From Geminicoccaceae bacterium (lineage in GTDB: Bacteria; Pseudomonadota; Alphaproteobacteria; Geminicoccales; Geminicoccaceae), in assembly GCA_025999455.1 (NCBI GenBank), contig AP024683.1:1123501-1187500 (forward strand): a DNA stretch of 64,000 nt, read 5' to 3'. A model generated the notes under the pieces. The model had not been told where the DNA came from and did not search any database. It saw nothing but the letters and a program-made list of their open reading frames with translations. The first letter of the stretch is position 1. The number at the start of each line of letters is the position of its first letter. The translations under genes were made by a program, and so were the position numbers. Below are positions 1 to 7,043 of this stretch, piece by piece.

Positions 1-2
1 GG

Positions 3-35
3 CGCGGCAACGCCCGGGCCGTTTACCGGCTCTGA
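3..35 (+). CDS. C-terminal tail of an upstream gene, possibly amidohydrolase-2 family (partial)
   Basis: The frame through 3-32 reads RGNARAVYRL and then stops at TGA (33-35). Many amidohydrolase-2 (L-fuconolactonase-like) proteins end with a GNA...Y.L pattern, and such hydrolases are often encoded beside the aldo/keto reductase type that follows here. Only ten codons are visible, so this rests on a short motif and on context. A competing reading is the frame open to the TAG at 107-109, which would end the upstream gene later. Confidence 0.35.
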   Translation, partial: RGNARAVYRL

Positions 36-140
36 CCGACCGGCTGCGGGCCTGCCCCGCCGCGATCGAACGCCTGTGCGCCCTCGCCGCCCGCTCCGGG
101 CTCGGCTAGCCTTTGCGCCGGCTCGGACGGGGAGGCGGAG

Positions 141-1166
141 ATGGCGGAAGAGCTGCCGCGGCGGCGGGTCGGGCGGACCGACCTCGAAGTGACGGTGCTT
201 GGGCTCGGCGGGGCACCGCTCGGCGATCTCTACGAGAAGATCCCGGATGCGCGCGCCTGGGCCACGATCGAGGCCGCCTGGCAGGCCGGGATCCGGCTGT
301 TCGACACGGCCCCGCTCTACGGCCACGGGTTGAGCGAGCACCCCATGGGCGAGGTGCTGCGCTCGAAGCCACGGGATTCCTTCGTCCTGTCGACCAAGAT
401 CGGCCGCGTCCTCGAGGCGGCCGATCCGCGGACGATCGATCGCGGTCAATGGGCCGGTGGGCTGCCGATGCGCTGGCGGTTCGACTACACGGCCGACGGT
501 ACCCGCCGCTCGCTCGAGGACAGCCTGCAGCGGCTCGGGCTCGAGCGGATCGACATCGTCTTCGTCCACGATCTCGATCCCTGGTGGTGCCCCACGGCCG
601 AGATCTTCGAAGCGAGGCTGCGCGAGCTCATGGCGGGCGGTTGGAAGGTCCTGGACGAGCTGCGCGCGGCCGGGACCATCCGGGCGATCGGTCTCGGCGT
701 GAACGCGGTCGAGCCCTGTCTGCGCCTCGCCCGCGAGGCCGATCCCGACGTCTTCCTTTTGGCCGGGCGCTACACCTTGCTGGAGCAGGGCGGGCTCGGC
801 GATCTCCTGCCGCTCGCCCGCGAGCGGGGTTTCTCCTTCCTCTTGGGCGGTCCCTACAATTCCGGGATCCTCGCGACCGGCGCCGTCCCCGGCGCGCGCT
901 ACGACTACAAGCCCGCACCACCCGAGATCCTGGAGCGCGTGCGGCGCATCGAGGCGGTCTGTGCCCGCCACGGCGTGCCGCTCAAGGCGGCGGCGATCCG
1001 CTTCCCCTTGGGCCTCGATCGGGTGGCGGCGATCGTGCCGGGGGCGGTCCGCCCCGAGGAGGTCGAGGAGAACCGCCGCTTGATCTCGATGCCGATCCCG
1101 CGGGCGTTCTGGGACGAGCTCGTGGCCGAGGGGCTCTTGGCCGCGGAGGCGCCGCTACCTCCTTGA
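141..1166 (+). CDS. Aldo/keto reductase, L-fucose (D-threo-aldose) 1-dehydrogenase-like
   Basis: This is a 341-residue cytosolic NAD(P)-dependent oxidoreductase of the aldo/keto reductase superfamily. The catalytic tetrad is visible as Asp55 and Tyr60 (FDTAPLYG), Lys86 (STKIGR) and His143 (FVHDLD). The GLGGAPLG N-terminus and the ADGTRRSLEDSLQRLGL stretch are typical of the D-threo-aldose 1-dehydrogenase / pyridoxal 4-dehydrogenase subgroup, which oxidises L-fucose-like aldoses to lactones. GGGGAGGCGGAG precedes the ATG. If the preceding fragment is a fuconolactonase-like hydrolase, the two would act in sequence on a sugar and its lactone. The exact substrate cannot be read from sequence. Confidence 0.9.
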   Translation: MAEELPRRRVGRTDLEVTVLGLGGAPLGDLYEKIPDARAWATIEAAWQAGIRLFDTAPLYGHGLSEHPMGEVLRSKPRDSFVLSTKIGRVLEAADPRTIDRGQWAGGLPMRWRFDYTADGTRRSLEDSLQRLGLERIDIVFVHDLDPWWCPTAEIFEARLRELMAGGWKVLDELRAAGTIRAIGLGVNAVEPCLRLAREADPDVFLLAGRYTLLEQGGLGDLLPLARERGFSFLLGGPYNSGILATGAVPGARYDYKPAPPEILERVRRIEAVCARHGVPLKAAAIRFPLGLDRVAAIVPGAVRPEEVEENRRLISMPIPRAFWDELVAEGLLAAEAPLPP

Positions 1167-1189
1167 GCGAGGGGCTAGGGCCTCCGAAG

Positions 1190-1310
1190 AAAATGGCCCG
1201 CGCCTGCCGTTTCCGACGGGCGCGGGCCCCAAGGATGTCTCAGCCCTCAGCGCCTTCTCCTCTACCGCGCGACGAGCCGCGATTCTGTGGCGAAACGCAC
1301 AGGTCGCAGC
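1190..1310 (-). ncRNA. Candidate small RNA (unclassified), minus strand
   Basis: The minus-strand terminator at 1195-1228 has no protein gene upstream of it. Going upstream on the minus strand there is a small hairpin (CTGTG...CACAG, near 1290-1305) and, further up, CTATAGG around 1321-1327, which could be a -10 element. No good -35 was found. The transcript would be roughly 110-120 nt. I could not match it to 6S RNA, 4.5S SRP RNA, RNase P, tmRNA or a tRNA. The 5' end is an estimate; only the 3' terminator is firm. Confidence 0.35.
1195..1228 (-). terminator. Strong intrinsic terminator reading on the minus strand
   Basis: A perfect 10-bp stem pairs 1195-1204 (GGCCCGCGCC) with 1219-1228 (GGCGCGGGCC), and the loop can pair further (CCGT/ACGG). 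On the minus strand the stem is followed at once by ATTTTCTTC, a U-tract. On the plus strand no T-run follows, so it does not look like a terminator for the aldo/keto reductase gene. No minus-strand protein gene ends here, which implies a non-coding transcript or a lost gene. Confidence 0.6.
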
Positions 1311-1379
1311 AGCGGGCGCGCCTATAGCCGGGATCGGGCCTCGACCGCCTCCGCGGCCGTGGCCCGGGAGAGGCGAAGG

Positions 1380-1400
1380 GCCGCCGGTCCGACCGGCGGC
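1380..1400. promoter_or_regulatory. 21-bp inverted repeat just before the ribosome-binding site of the 1421 gene
   Basis: GCCGCCGGTC (1380-1389) and GACCGGCGGC (1391-1400) are perfect inverted copies around a single base. The repeat abuts the GGAGGA ribosome-binding site of the GNAT-like gene starting at 1421. It could be an operator or, in RNA, a leader hairpin. The tandem paralog at 2359 lacks a matching element. Confidence 0.4.
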
Positions 1401-1420
1401 GGTCGAGGAGGACCCGATCC

Positions 1421-2167
1421 ATGCCCTTGTCCGAACGCGACCTCGCGATCGTCCAGCTCGGCATCGATTCGCTCACCCGGACGATCGCCGAGCTCGGGCT
1501 CACGCTCGTAATCGAGCAGGATTTCGAAGGGCTCGCGGCGTTCTTGGCGGCGCGCGGCACCTTCGTGAACCCGAGCTTCGACCCGAAGACGAGTCGGCTC
1601 GGCTGGCGCGATTTCTGGGTCCACCTCCTGGATCCGGCCGGCCGGTCGATCGCCTGCAGCGCCGAGAAGGTGATCGAGACCGAGGACTTCATGGAGGAAG
1701 TCGCGACCGGGCGGATCTGGTACGAGGGCGGCTTCGCGAGCCGGGGCGGGCCGGCGCGGATCGAGGTCCTGCAGCCGAGCGTGCGCCTTTCCGGCACGCT
1801 CAGCCATTCGGGCTCGACCTGGGTCGACCCGGTCTGGCGCGGTCAGGGACTCGCCATGCTCATGACCCGGCTCTCGCGCGCGCTCTCCTTCCGCAACCAC
1901 GGCGTGGCGGCGAACACGGGTTTCGTCCGCCACAGCCTCTACGTGACCCCGGTGCCGACCGAGAGCTACGGCTACGCCCACGTCGAGAAGTGCCTCGACG
2001 GCTTCTTCCCGCCGCAGGGCGGGCCCGAGGTCCTCTATCTCTGCTGGATCACCGATCTCGAATTCGTCCGCTCGGTCGAAGCGTTACCCGAGCATCCCCG
2101 CCATCCCGTCCGGCTCGCCCCGGCCGAAGCTGCGCGCGCGGCCGAATTCGCTCGAGCGGCGGGCTGA
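1421..2167 (+). CDS. GNAT-like protein of unknown function, first of a tandem pair
   Basis: This 248-residue protein is clearly conserved with its neighbour at 2359 but its substrate is unknown. Around residues 128-160 the stretch SGSTWVDPVWRGQGLA followed by MLMTRLSRALSFRNHG resembles GNAT motif A (acyl-CoA pyrophosphate binding, R-G-x-G-L/x-A). Other blocks shared by the pair are YEGGFAS, SVRLSG.LSHSGST, ANTGFVR, SYGY.HVEKCLDG, FPPQGG and LYLCWIT. There is no signal peptide or membrane segment, so it is probably cytosolic. AGGAGGA lies 9 bases before the ATG. An acyltransferase role is an inference from the motif only. Confidence 0.8.
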   Translation: MPLSERDLAIVQLGIDSLTRTIAELGLTLVIEQDFEGLAAFLAARGTFVNPSFDPKTSRLGWRDFWVHLLDPAGRSIACSAEKVIETEDFMEEVATGRIWYEGGFASRGGPARIEVLQPSVRLSGTLSHSGSTWVDPVWRGQGLAMLMTRLSRALSFRNHGVAANTGFVRHSLYVTPVPTESYGYAHVEKCLDGFFPPQGGPEVLYLCWITDLEFVRSVEALPEHPRHPVRLAPAEAARAAEFARAAG

Positions 2168-2228
2168 CGCGACTCGCGGTCGGGCGGTTAACGGGAGGTG
2201 ACATCGGGCTACGACACGATCGCGAAGA

Positions 2229-2245
2229 CCTTTGGTTAACAAAGG
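2229..2245. promoter_or_regulatory. AT-rich inverted repeat between the two GNAT-like paralogs
   Basis: CCTTTG (2229-2234) and CAAAGG (2240-2245) form a perfect 6-bp inverted repeat around GTTAA, in the only AT-rich patch of the 191-bp gap. It is followed by GGGTTATCG, which could form part of a promoter for the second paralog. It has no T-tract, so it does not look like a terminator. The function is unproven. Confidence 0.25.
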
Positions 2246-2358
2246 GTTATCGCCGAGAACGGGTCCGCCGCGCGAACCGCGGCTTCGACTCCCGGCGGGA
2301 CCGGCGGTGGGCGCGAGCCCCCGCCGCGTTCCGGGAGGAACCAGGAGGACCCGGACCC

Positions 2359-3093
2359 TTGCCCACGAGCGATCGCCTCGTTCCCCTGCAGGACGGGATC
2401 GACGCGCTCACCGACGCGGTCGCCCGTCTCGGCCTGAGCCTCGTGATCGAACGCGATTTCGGCCGCCTCGTCCGCTTCCTCGAAAGCCAGGGAAGCTTCG
2501 CCAATCCGAGCTTCGATCCGCGCAAGAGCCGCCTCGGCCCCGAGGATTTCTGGCTCGCCGCGGTCGACGAGGAGGGCGCGATCGTGGCCTCGAGCGCCGA
2601 GAAGGTCATTGAAGTCGAGGACTTCATGGACGAGGTCGCGACCGGCCGGATCTGGTACGAGGGTGGTTTCGCTTCGGCCTTCGGCGTCGCCCGCATCCCG
2701 ACCCTGCCCGTGAGCGTGCGGCTGTCGGGCCGGCTCAGCCACTCGGGTTCGACCTACGTCGTCCCCGCCCACCGGCGCTCGGGGCTCGCCATGTTCCTGC
2801 CCTGGCTCTCGCGCGCGCTCTCCTTCCGCAACACGGGCTGCCTCGCCAACACCGGCTTCGTCCGCCAGAGCCTCGCCGACACGCCCGTGCCGACGCGCTC
2901 CTACGGCTACGTCCACGTCGAGAAATGCCTCGACGGCTGGTTCCCGCCGCAGGGCGGCTCGGAAATCCTCTATCTCTGCTGGATCACCGCGGAGGAGTTC
3001 CGCGCCAAGCTCGCGACCCTGCCGGACCATCCGCGCCATCCGGTGCCGCTGCCGGAAAGGCGTCGCGCGCATCTCGCGCCGGTCGCGGGCTGA
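2359..3093 (+). CDS. GNAT-like protein of unknown function, second of a tandem pair
   Basis: This is a 244-residue paralog of the 1421 gene. The start is taken as TTG at 2359 because the leader (AGGAGGACCCGGACCC then TTGCCC) lines up base for base in layout with that of the first copy (AGGAGGACCCGATCC then ATGCCC); a longer in-frame extension upstream has no ribosome-binding site. The shared blocks (YEGGFAS, SGSTYVVPAHRRSGLA, ANTGFVRQSL, HVEKCLDG, LYLCWIT) are intact, so both copies are probably functional. The 3' end overlaps by about 110 bp the end of a convergent reading frame on the other strand. Confidence 0.8.
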   Translation: MPTSDRLVPLQDGIDALTDAVARLGLSLVIERDFGRLVRFLESQGSFANPSFDPRKSRLGPEDFWLAAVDEEGAIVASSAEKVIEVEDFMDEVATGRIWYEGGFASAFGVARIPTLPVSVRLSGRLSHSGSTYVVPAHRRSGLAMFLPWLSRALSFRNTGCLANTGFVRQSLADTPVPTRSYGYVHVEKCLDGWFPPQGGSEILYLCWITAEEFRAKLATLPDHPRHPVPLPERRRAHLAPVAG

Positions 3094-3658
3094 GCGTTTC
3101 CGGCCGCGCCTCGCCGGCCCCGGCCGAGACGAGGCGCAGGCTCTCGCGCAGCCGGCAGAGCTGCAGCAGCTCCACGACCCGCACGCCGTCGTCGGCGGTC
3201 GGCAACAAGAGCTGTCGCCAGCGCTCGAGCGCGAGCGGGCTCTGCACGACGAGGTCCTGCAACAAAGGCGAGCCCGTGAACCGCACGGTCCGCTGATCCT
3301 CGCGCAAGAGTTCGCCGAGGGTGCGGCGGGCGGCGCGCGGGTCGGCCGCTTCGGCCGCGGCCAAGGCTTCGAGCCGGCCGAGCGGGGCGGGCTCGTCCGG
3401 GGCCGCGGGCGGCGCGAGCCACTCGGCCTCGGGCACGAGCAGCCGGAATTGCGGGGTGTCGATCGCGCAGCGGGGCGGCAGGAGCCCGTCGACTCGCCGC
3501 TCCCGCCAGATGCTCCAGGCCATCTCGAGGGCCGGGTCGGCCCCGTCGAGGAAGGTCGGCGGCAAAGGGCGCTTGGCGAGCCAAACGAGCGCGGCCATCG
3601 GGTCTCCCCGGTCGAAGGGCGGCACGCGGATGCGCTCCGGATCGTCTCCGCTCGGCAT
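2984..3658 (-). CDS. Hypothetical protein (uncertain gene)
   Basis: This is an open frame of 224 codons in the gap between the GNAT-like pair and a TRAP operon on the same strand. The middle part (LEMAWSIWRERR, PQFRLLVPEAEWL, LRLLP-type helical segments, VRVVELLQLCRLRESLRL) looks protein-like with balanced hydrophobic residues. The last 35-40 codons overlap the 3' end of the convergent 2359 gene and are low complexity, so the true end may be earlier through an error or the frame may be decaying. There is no clear ribosome-binding site before the ATG at 3658. I recognise no family. Confidence 0.45.
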   Translation of the reverse strand: MPSGDDPERIRVPPFDRGDPMAALVWLAKRPLPPTFLDGADPALEMAWSIWRERRVDGLLPPRCAIDTPQFRLLVPEAEWLAPPAAPDEPAPLGRLEALAAAEAADPRAARRTLGELLREDQRTVRFTGSPLLQDLVVQSPLALERWRQLLLPTADDGVRVVELLQLCRLRESLRLVSAGAGEARPETLSPRPARDARDAFPAAAPDGADGPAGSRAWRGTPPR

Positions 3659-3768
3659 CCGCTACGGCCCCGCCACTCTCGCCCGCGAGCGTAAACGGCC
3701 CGCCAAGGCCGCCCGGCCGATCGAGCCGCGGCACATCCAGGTACCGCCGCGGCCCGGGCGTATCCGGC

Positions 3769-4821
3769 TCACCTGGCGATCTGGAAGAGCCGGAGCCGCT
3801 CGGCGTCGACCTGCTTCTCGGCTTGGGCGAGGGCCTGCTCCCAGGCGTCCAACCACTCGCGGCCGTACTTCTCCACGAACCATTGCTTGGCCGCCTCGCG
3901 GCCGGGCAGGAGTTTCGCCTTCTCTTCGGGCGGCATGACCCGGATCGTGCCGCCTTCCTTGACGAACTGCTCGTAGGCCCGGCTTTCGAACGCTTTGTTG
4001 AAGTCGACCTGGACGCGCGCCATCTGCTCGACCCCGTCCACGACCAGAATCTGGAGGTCCTTGGGCAAGCTCTTGAGCCAGGCGTCGCTCATCCAATAGA
4101 AGCCGTAGAGGTACATGTGCTCGTCGATGACGACGTGCTTGACGACCTCGTGCAGCTTGTTCGGCACGACGTCGGTGATCGCGATGTTGAGACCTTCCGC
4201 CACCCCGGTCGCGAGCGAGGTGTAGACCTCGCCCCAGGGGATCGGCACCGGGTTGGCGCCGGCACCCCGCACGAAGTTGACCTGGATCGGGCTGTCGACG
4301 ATGCGGATCTTCATGCCGGCGAGATCCGCGGCTTTGAGGACCGGCTTCTTGGTGAAGAAGCTGCGCCAGCGCCCGGTGTTGCCCATCGCCACGAGCCGGA
4401 CGTTGCCGGTCTTCTTCAAGACGGCGTCCCGCAGCTTCTCGAAGAAGGGTCCGCGGCCGACCGCCTCCGCGACGAGATCGTCGCGGATCATGTAGGGGAT
4501 GTCGGTGACCTGGATTTCCGGGAAGAAGGCCGAAGCCCCGCCCACGGAGGTGTGGGTGAGCTCGAGCGTGTTGAGCTGGACCTGCTCGAAGAGCTCGCGG
4601 AACTGGCCGAGCTGGCCCGCCGGGTAGATCTCGACCTTGATCCGTCCGCCGGAACGGCTCTCGAGGAAGGACTTCAAGAACACGCCCGGCACGTGATCGT
4701 CGGAGTTCTCGGTGGCCGGGCCCACGTGCGCATATTTGAGGGTGTATTGTTGCGCCCCGAGCGGGCCCGCCGCGAGCAGTGCCACGCCCGTGATCAGCGC
4801 CCCCAAGACCGTCTTCCGCAT
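3769..4821 (-). CDS. TRAP transporter solute-binding protein (DctP family)
   Basis: This is a 350-residue periplasmic binding protein. A Sec signal peptide of about 23 residues (MRKTVLGALITGVALLAAGPLGAQ) is followed by YTLKYAHVGPATENSDDH and the DctP core, with VEIYPAGQLGQFRELFEQVQ and the conserved MKIRIVDSPIQ and GVAEGLNIAITDVVP segments. GGGAGG sits before the ATG. It lies 33 bp after the DctM permease, so the order of transcription is Q-M-P. The family usually carries carboxylates or related organic acids, and the ligand here cannot be deduced. SMART positions for the carboxylate-binding Arg fit the MKIRI region. Confidence 0.92.
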   Translation of the reverse strand: MRKTVLGALITGVALLAAGPLGAQQYTLKYAHVGPATENSDDHVPGVFLKSFLESRSGGRIKVEIYPAGQLGQFRELFEQVQLNTLELTHTSVGGASAFFPEIQVTDIPYMIRDDLVAEAVGRGPFFEKLRDAVLKKTGNVRLVAMGNTGRWRSFFTKKPVLKAADLAGMKIRIVDSPIQVNFVRGAGANPVPIPWGEVYTSLATGVAEGLNIAITDVVPNKLHEVVKHVVIDEHMYLYGFYWMSDAWLKSLPKDLQILVVDGVEQMARVQVDFNKAFESRAYEQFVKEGGTIRVMPPEEKAKLLPGREAAKQWFVEKYGREWLDAWEQALAQAEKQVDAERLRLFQIAR

Positions 4822-4854
4822 CGTCGAACCTCCCTTTCGTTCGCCCTTCTCGTT

Positions 4855-6156
4855 TCAGCTCGCGAACCCGAACGCCCGCGGCAGCGCCAGGGTCACCTCG
4901 GGCACGTAGGTCACCAAGAGGATCACCGCCAGGTGGACCGCGTAATAGGGCAACATCTCGCGCGCGATCCGCTCGATCCGCTCCCGCGAGAGCGCCGAGC
5001 TCACGAACAGGACGAGCCCGACCGGTGGGGTGGCGAGCCCGATCGTCAAGTTGATGCACATGACGAGCGCGAAGTGGATCGGGTCGACCCCGAGTTGCTG
5101 CATCGTCGGGGCCAAGATCGGGCCCAAGATGAGGATCGCCGGGCCCGCGTCCATGAACATGCCGACCACGAGCAGGAGGACGTTCACGAGGAAGAGCAGG
5201 ACGAGCGGCTCGTCGCTGATCGCGAGCAGCGCGCTCGCGAGCTTGCCCGGCAGGCCCGAGAGGGTCGCCACCCAGCCGAACAGCGCCGCGGTCCCGATCG
5301 CCAAGAGCACCGCACTCGCCGCCACCCCGGCGCGCAGGAAGAGCGGCGGCAGGTCGCGCAGGCGCAGCGTGCGCAGCACGAGGAGCGAAAGGAGGAGCGC
5401 GTAGACCACGGCCGCCGCGGCGGCTTCGGTCGGCGTGAAGACCCCGCCCAGGATCCCGCCCAGGATGATGAGCGGGGTGAGCATGGGCAAGAAGGCACCG
5501 CGCGCCGCCGCGGCGAGCTCGGATAGGGGCGCGCGGGCCGCGGTCCGGGGATAATCCCGCCGGCGGGCCAAGAGGTTGGTCACCGCCATGAGGCCGATCG
5601 CGACGAGCAGGCCCGGAACGAAGCCGCCCAGGAACATCGCCGCCACCGACACGTTCATGACGTAGGCGTAGATCACCATGATGATCGAGGGCGGGATGAT
5701 GGGCCCGATGACCGCCGAGGCGGCGGTGACGGCGGCCGCGAAGGCGCGGCTGTAGCCCTGCCGCTGCATCGCCGGGACGAGGATCGAGCCGAGGGCGGAA
5801 ACGTCGGCCACGGCCGAGCCCGAGAGCCCGGCGAAGAGGACGGATGTCAGGATGTTGACCTGGGCGAGGCCGCCTCGGAAGTGGCCCACGAGCGCGGTCG
5901 CGAAGCGCACGAGCCGTTCGGTGATCCCGCCCACGTTCATGACTTCGCCCGCGAGGATGAAGAGCGGGATGGCGAGGAGCGGGAACTGGTTGATGCCCTG
6001 GAAGATGCGCTGCGGCACGACCGCCAGGAATTGCGCCCGATCGGCCAACAAGAACGCCGCGATCGGCGCGAGCGCCATGGCGAAGACGATCGGCACACCG
6101 AGCGCCATCGCGGCGAGGAAGATCCAGACGTAAGCGGTACCGAGCACGGCGCTCAC
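4855..6156 (-). CDS. TRAP transporter large permease (DctM family)
   Basis: This is a 433-residue inner-membrane protein with about 12 hydrophobic segments. Family marks include GVPIVFAMALAPIAAFLL near the N-terminus, PLLAIPLFILAGEVMN, LFAGLSGSAVADVSALGSI, VIGPIIPPSIIMVIYAYV and PTEAAAAAVVYALLLSL. The start is GTG at 6156, which overlaps the TGA of the small permease gene (GTGA), so translation is probably coupled. It forms the sodium-driven uptake channel together with the small subunit and the binding protein at 3769-4821. Confidence 0.93.
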   Translation of the reverse strand: MSAVLGTAYVWIFLAAMALGVPIVFAMALAPIAAFLLADRAQFLAVVPQRIFQGINQFPLLAIPLFILAGEVMNVGGITERLVRFATALVGHFRGGLAQVNILTSVLFAGLSGSAVADVSALGSILVPAMQRQGYSRAFAAAVTAASAVIGPIIPPSIIMVIYAYVMNVSVAAMFLGGFVPGLLVAIGLMAVTNLLARRRDYPRTAARAPLSELAAAARGAFLPMLTPLIILGGILGGVFTPTEAAAAAVVYALLLSLLVLRTLRLRDLPPLFLRAGVAASAVLLAIGTAALFGWVATLSGLPGKLASALLAISDEPLVLLFLVNVLLLVVGMFMDAGPAILILGPILAPTMQQLGVDPIHFALVMCINLTIGLATPPVGLVLFVSSALSRERIERIAREMLPYYAVHLAVILLVTYVPEVTLALPRAFGFAS

Positions 6157-6791
6157 TCCGCCCCGGCCGGGACGCCCTCGGCGACCGGTTCGGCGTGCCG
6201 GTCGGGGGCGAGGGCGTGCAGGAGGTGGCGGAGCGCCTGTTCGACGGCGATCACGAGCATGACCGCACTCCCGATCGGCATCGCCGCGAACACCCAGGCC
6301 ATCGAGACGTCGCCGAGCATCGCCGCGACCTGGCTGCGGGCGTTCCAGGCGAAGGTCGTTCCCCGCCAGACGAGCATCGCGAGCACCGCGACGACGATCA
6401 GGAGCACGAAGGCGAAGAGCAGGTGCCGGGCCCGCCTCGGCAAGAGCCGCGGCAGGATCTCGATGGCGACGTGGCCACCCGCCACCAGCGCGAGCGGCGC
6501 GCCGGTGAAGGTGAGCCAGATCATCGCGAACTTGGCGACCTCTTCGCTCCAGGAGAGGGCGTCGTTGAGGACGTAGCGCCAGAAGACCCCGATCGCGACC
6601 ACGGCCGTGACGGCGGCGCAGAGCAGGATGGTGGCGAGCCGGCAGGCCAGGAGGAGGGCGCGGTTGAGCCGGCCGAGGCCGGCCGCGGCCCGCTCCAGGG
6701 CGCTCAACACGGGCGCGATCCGCCGCGTCGCGGCACGGCTCGAAGCCTTTCGCGCCCGCTCGTCACGGCCCCGTCCTCCCCGATCGAACAT
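6153..6791 (-). CDS. TRAP transporter small permease (DctQ family)
   Basis: This small inner-membrane subunit has four predicted membrane helices: LLLACRLATILLCAAVTAVVA, KFAMIWLTFTGAPLALVAGG, LLFAFVLLIVVAVLAMLVW and VFAAMPIGSAVMLVIAVEQ. The family signature RYVLNDALSWSEE follows helix 1 and GHVAIEI follows helix 2. The N-terminus is uncertain: ATG at 6791 gives 212 residues with a basic leader, while GTG at 6710 gives 185, closer to the usual size. Neither has a good ribosome-binding site. It is first in the Q-M-P operon and divergent from the ammonium channel gene. Confidence 0.85.
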   Translation of the reverse strand: MFDRGGRGRDERARKASSRAATRRIAPVLSALERAAAGLGRLNRALLLACRLATILLCAAVTAVVAIGVFWRYVLNDALSWSEEVAKFAMIWLTFTGAPLALVAGGHVAIEILPRLLPRRARHLLFAFVLLIVVAVLAMLVWRGTTFAWNARSQVAAMLGDVSMAWVFAAMPIGSAVMLVIAVEQALRHLLHALAPDRHAEPVAEGVPAGAE

Positions 6792-6893
6792 TGGGGGAGG
6801 GTTCGCGAACGCGTCAAGCGCGGCGCCGGCCTGCCCTTGCCCACATCCTGTGCTCATTTTTCGGGCGGACTTTTCGGTCGGCTCGGCGCTTCT

Positions 6894-6908
6894 GCCTACA
6901 AAATAGGC
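6894..6908. promoter_or_regulatory. Short inverted repeat in the TRAP/ammonium channel divergent promoter region
   Basis: GCCTA (6894-6898) and TAGGC (6904-6908) flank CAAAA in the 252-bp region between the divergent dctQ and amt genes. The surrounding bases (6855-6905) are the most AT-rich in this part, as expected for a promoter. No NtrC-type site and no correctly spaced sigma-54 promoter were found. It is a possible operator, with low confidence. Confidence 0.25.
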
Positions 6909-7043
6909 GGGCGTGCCGCGGTCGGCTGTTCGGCCGGTCCGCGAAGCGGCTCGGAGCGTTCCGGCACGATTTTTGTTGCATGGGTCGCCGGACGGCGCGC
7001 CCGGACGGAACGGCGCGCCTCGGGCAGGACGAGAGGAGCCGCG

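Noticed and set aside
6960-7020. Possible sigma-54 promoter before the ammonium transporter gene (CGGCACGATTTTTGTTGCAT)
   Set aside because: The GG and GC elements are 13 bases apart instead of 10, and no NtrC-type palindrome was found, so the match is not functional by the usual rules.
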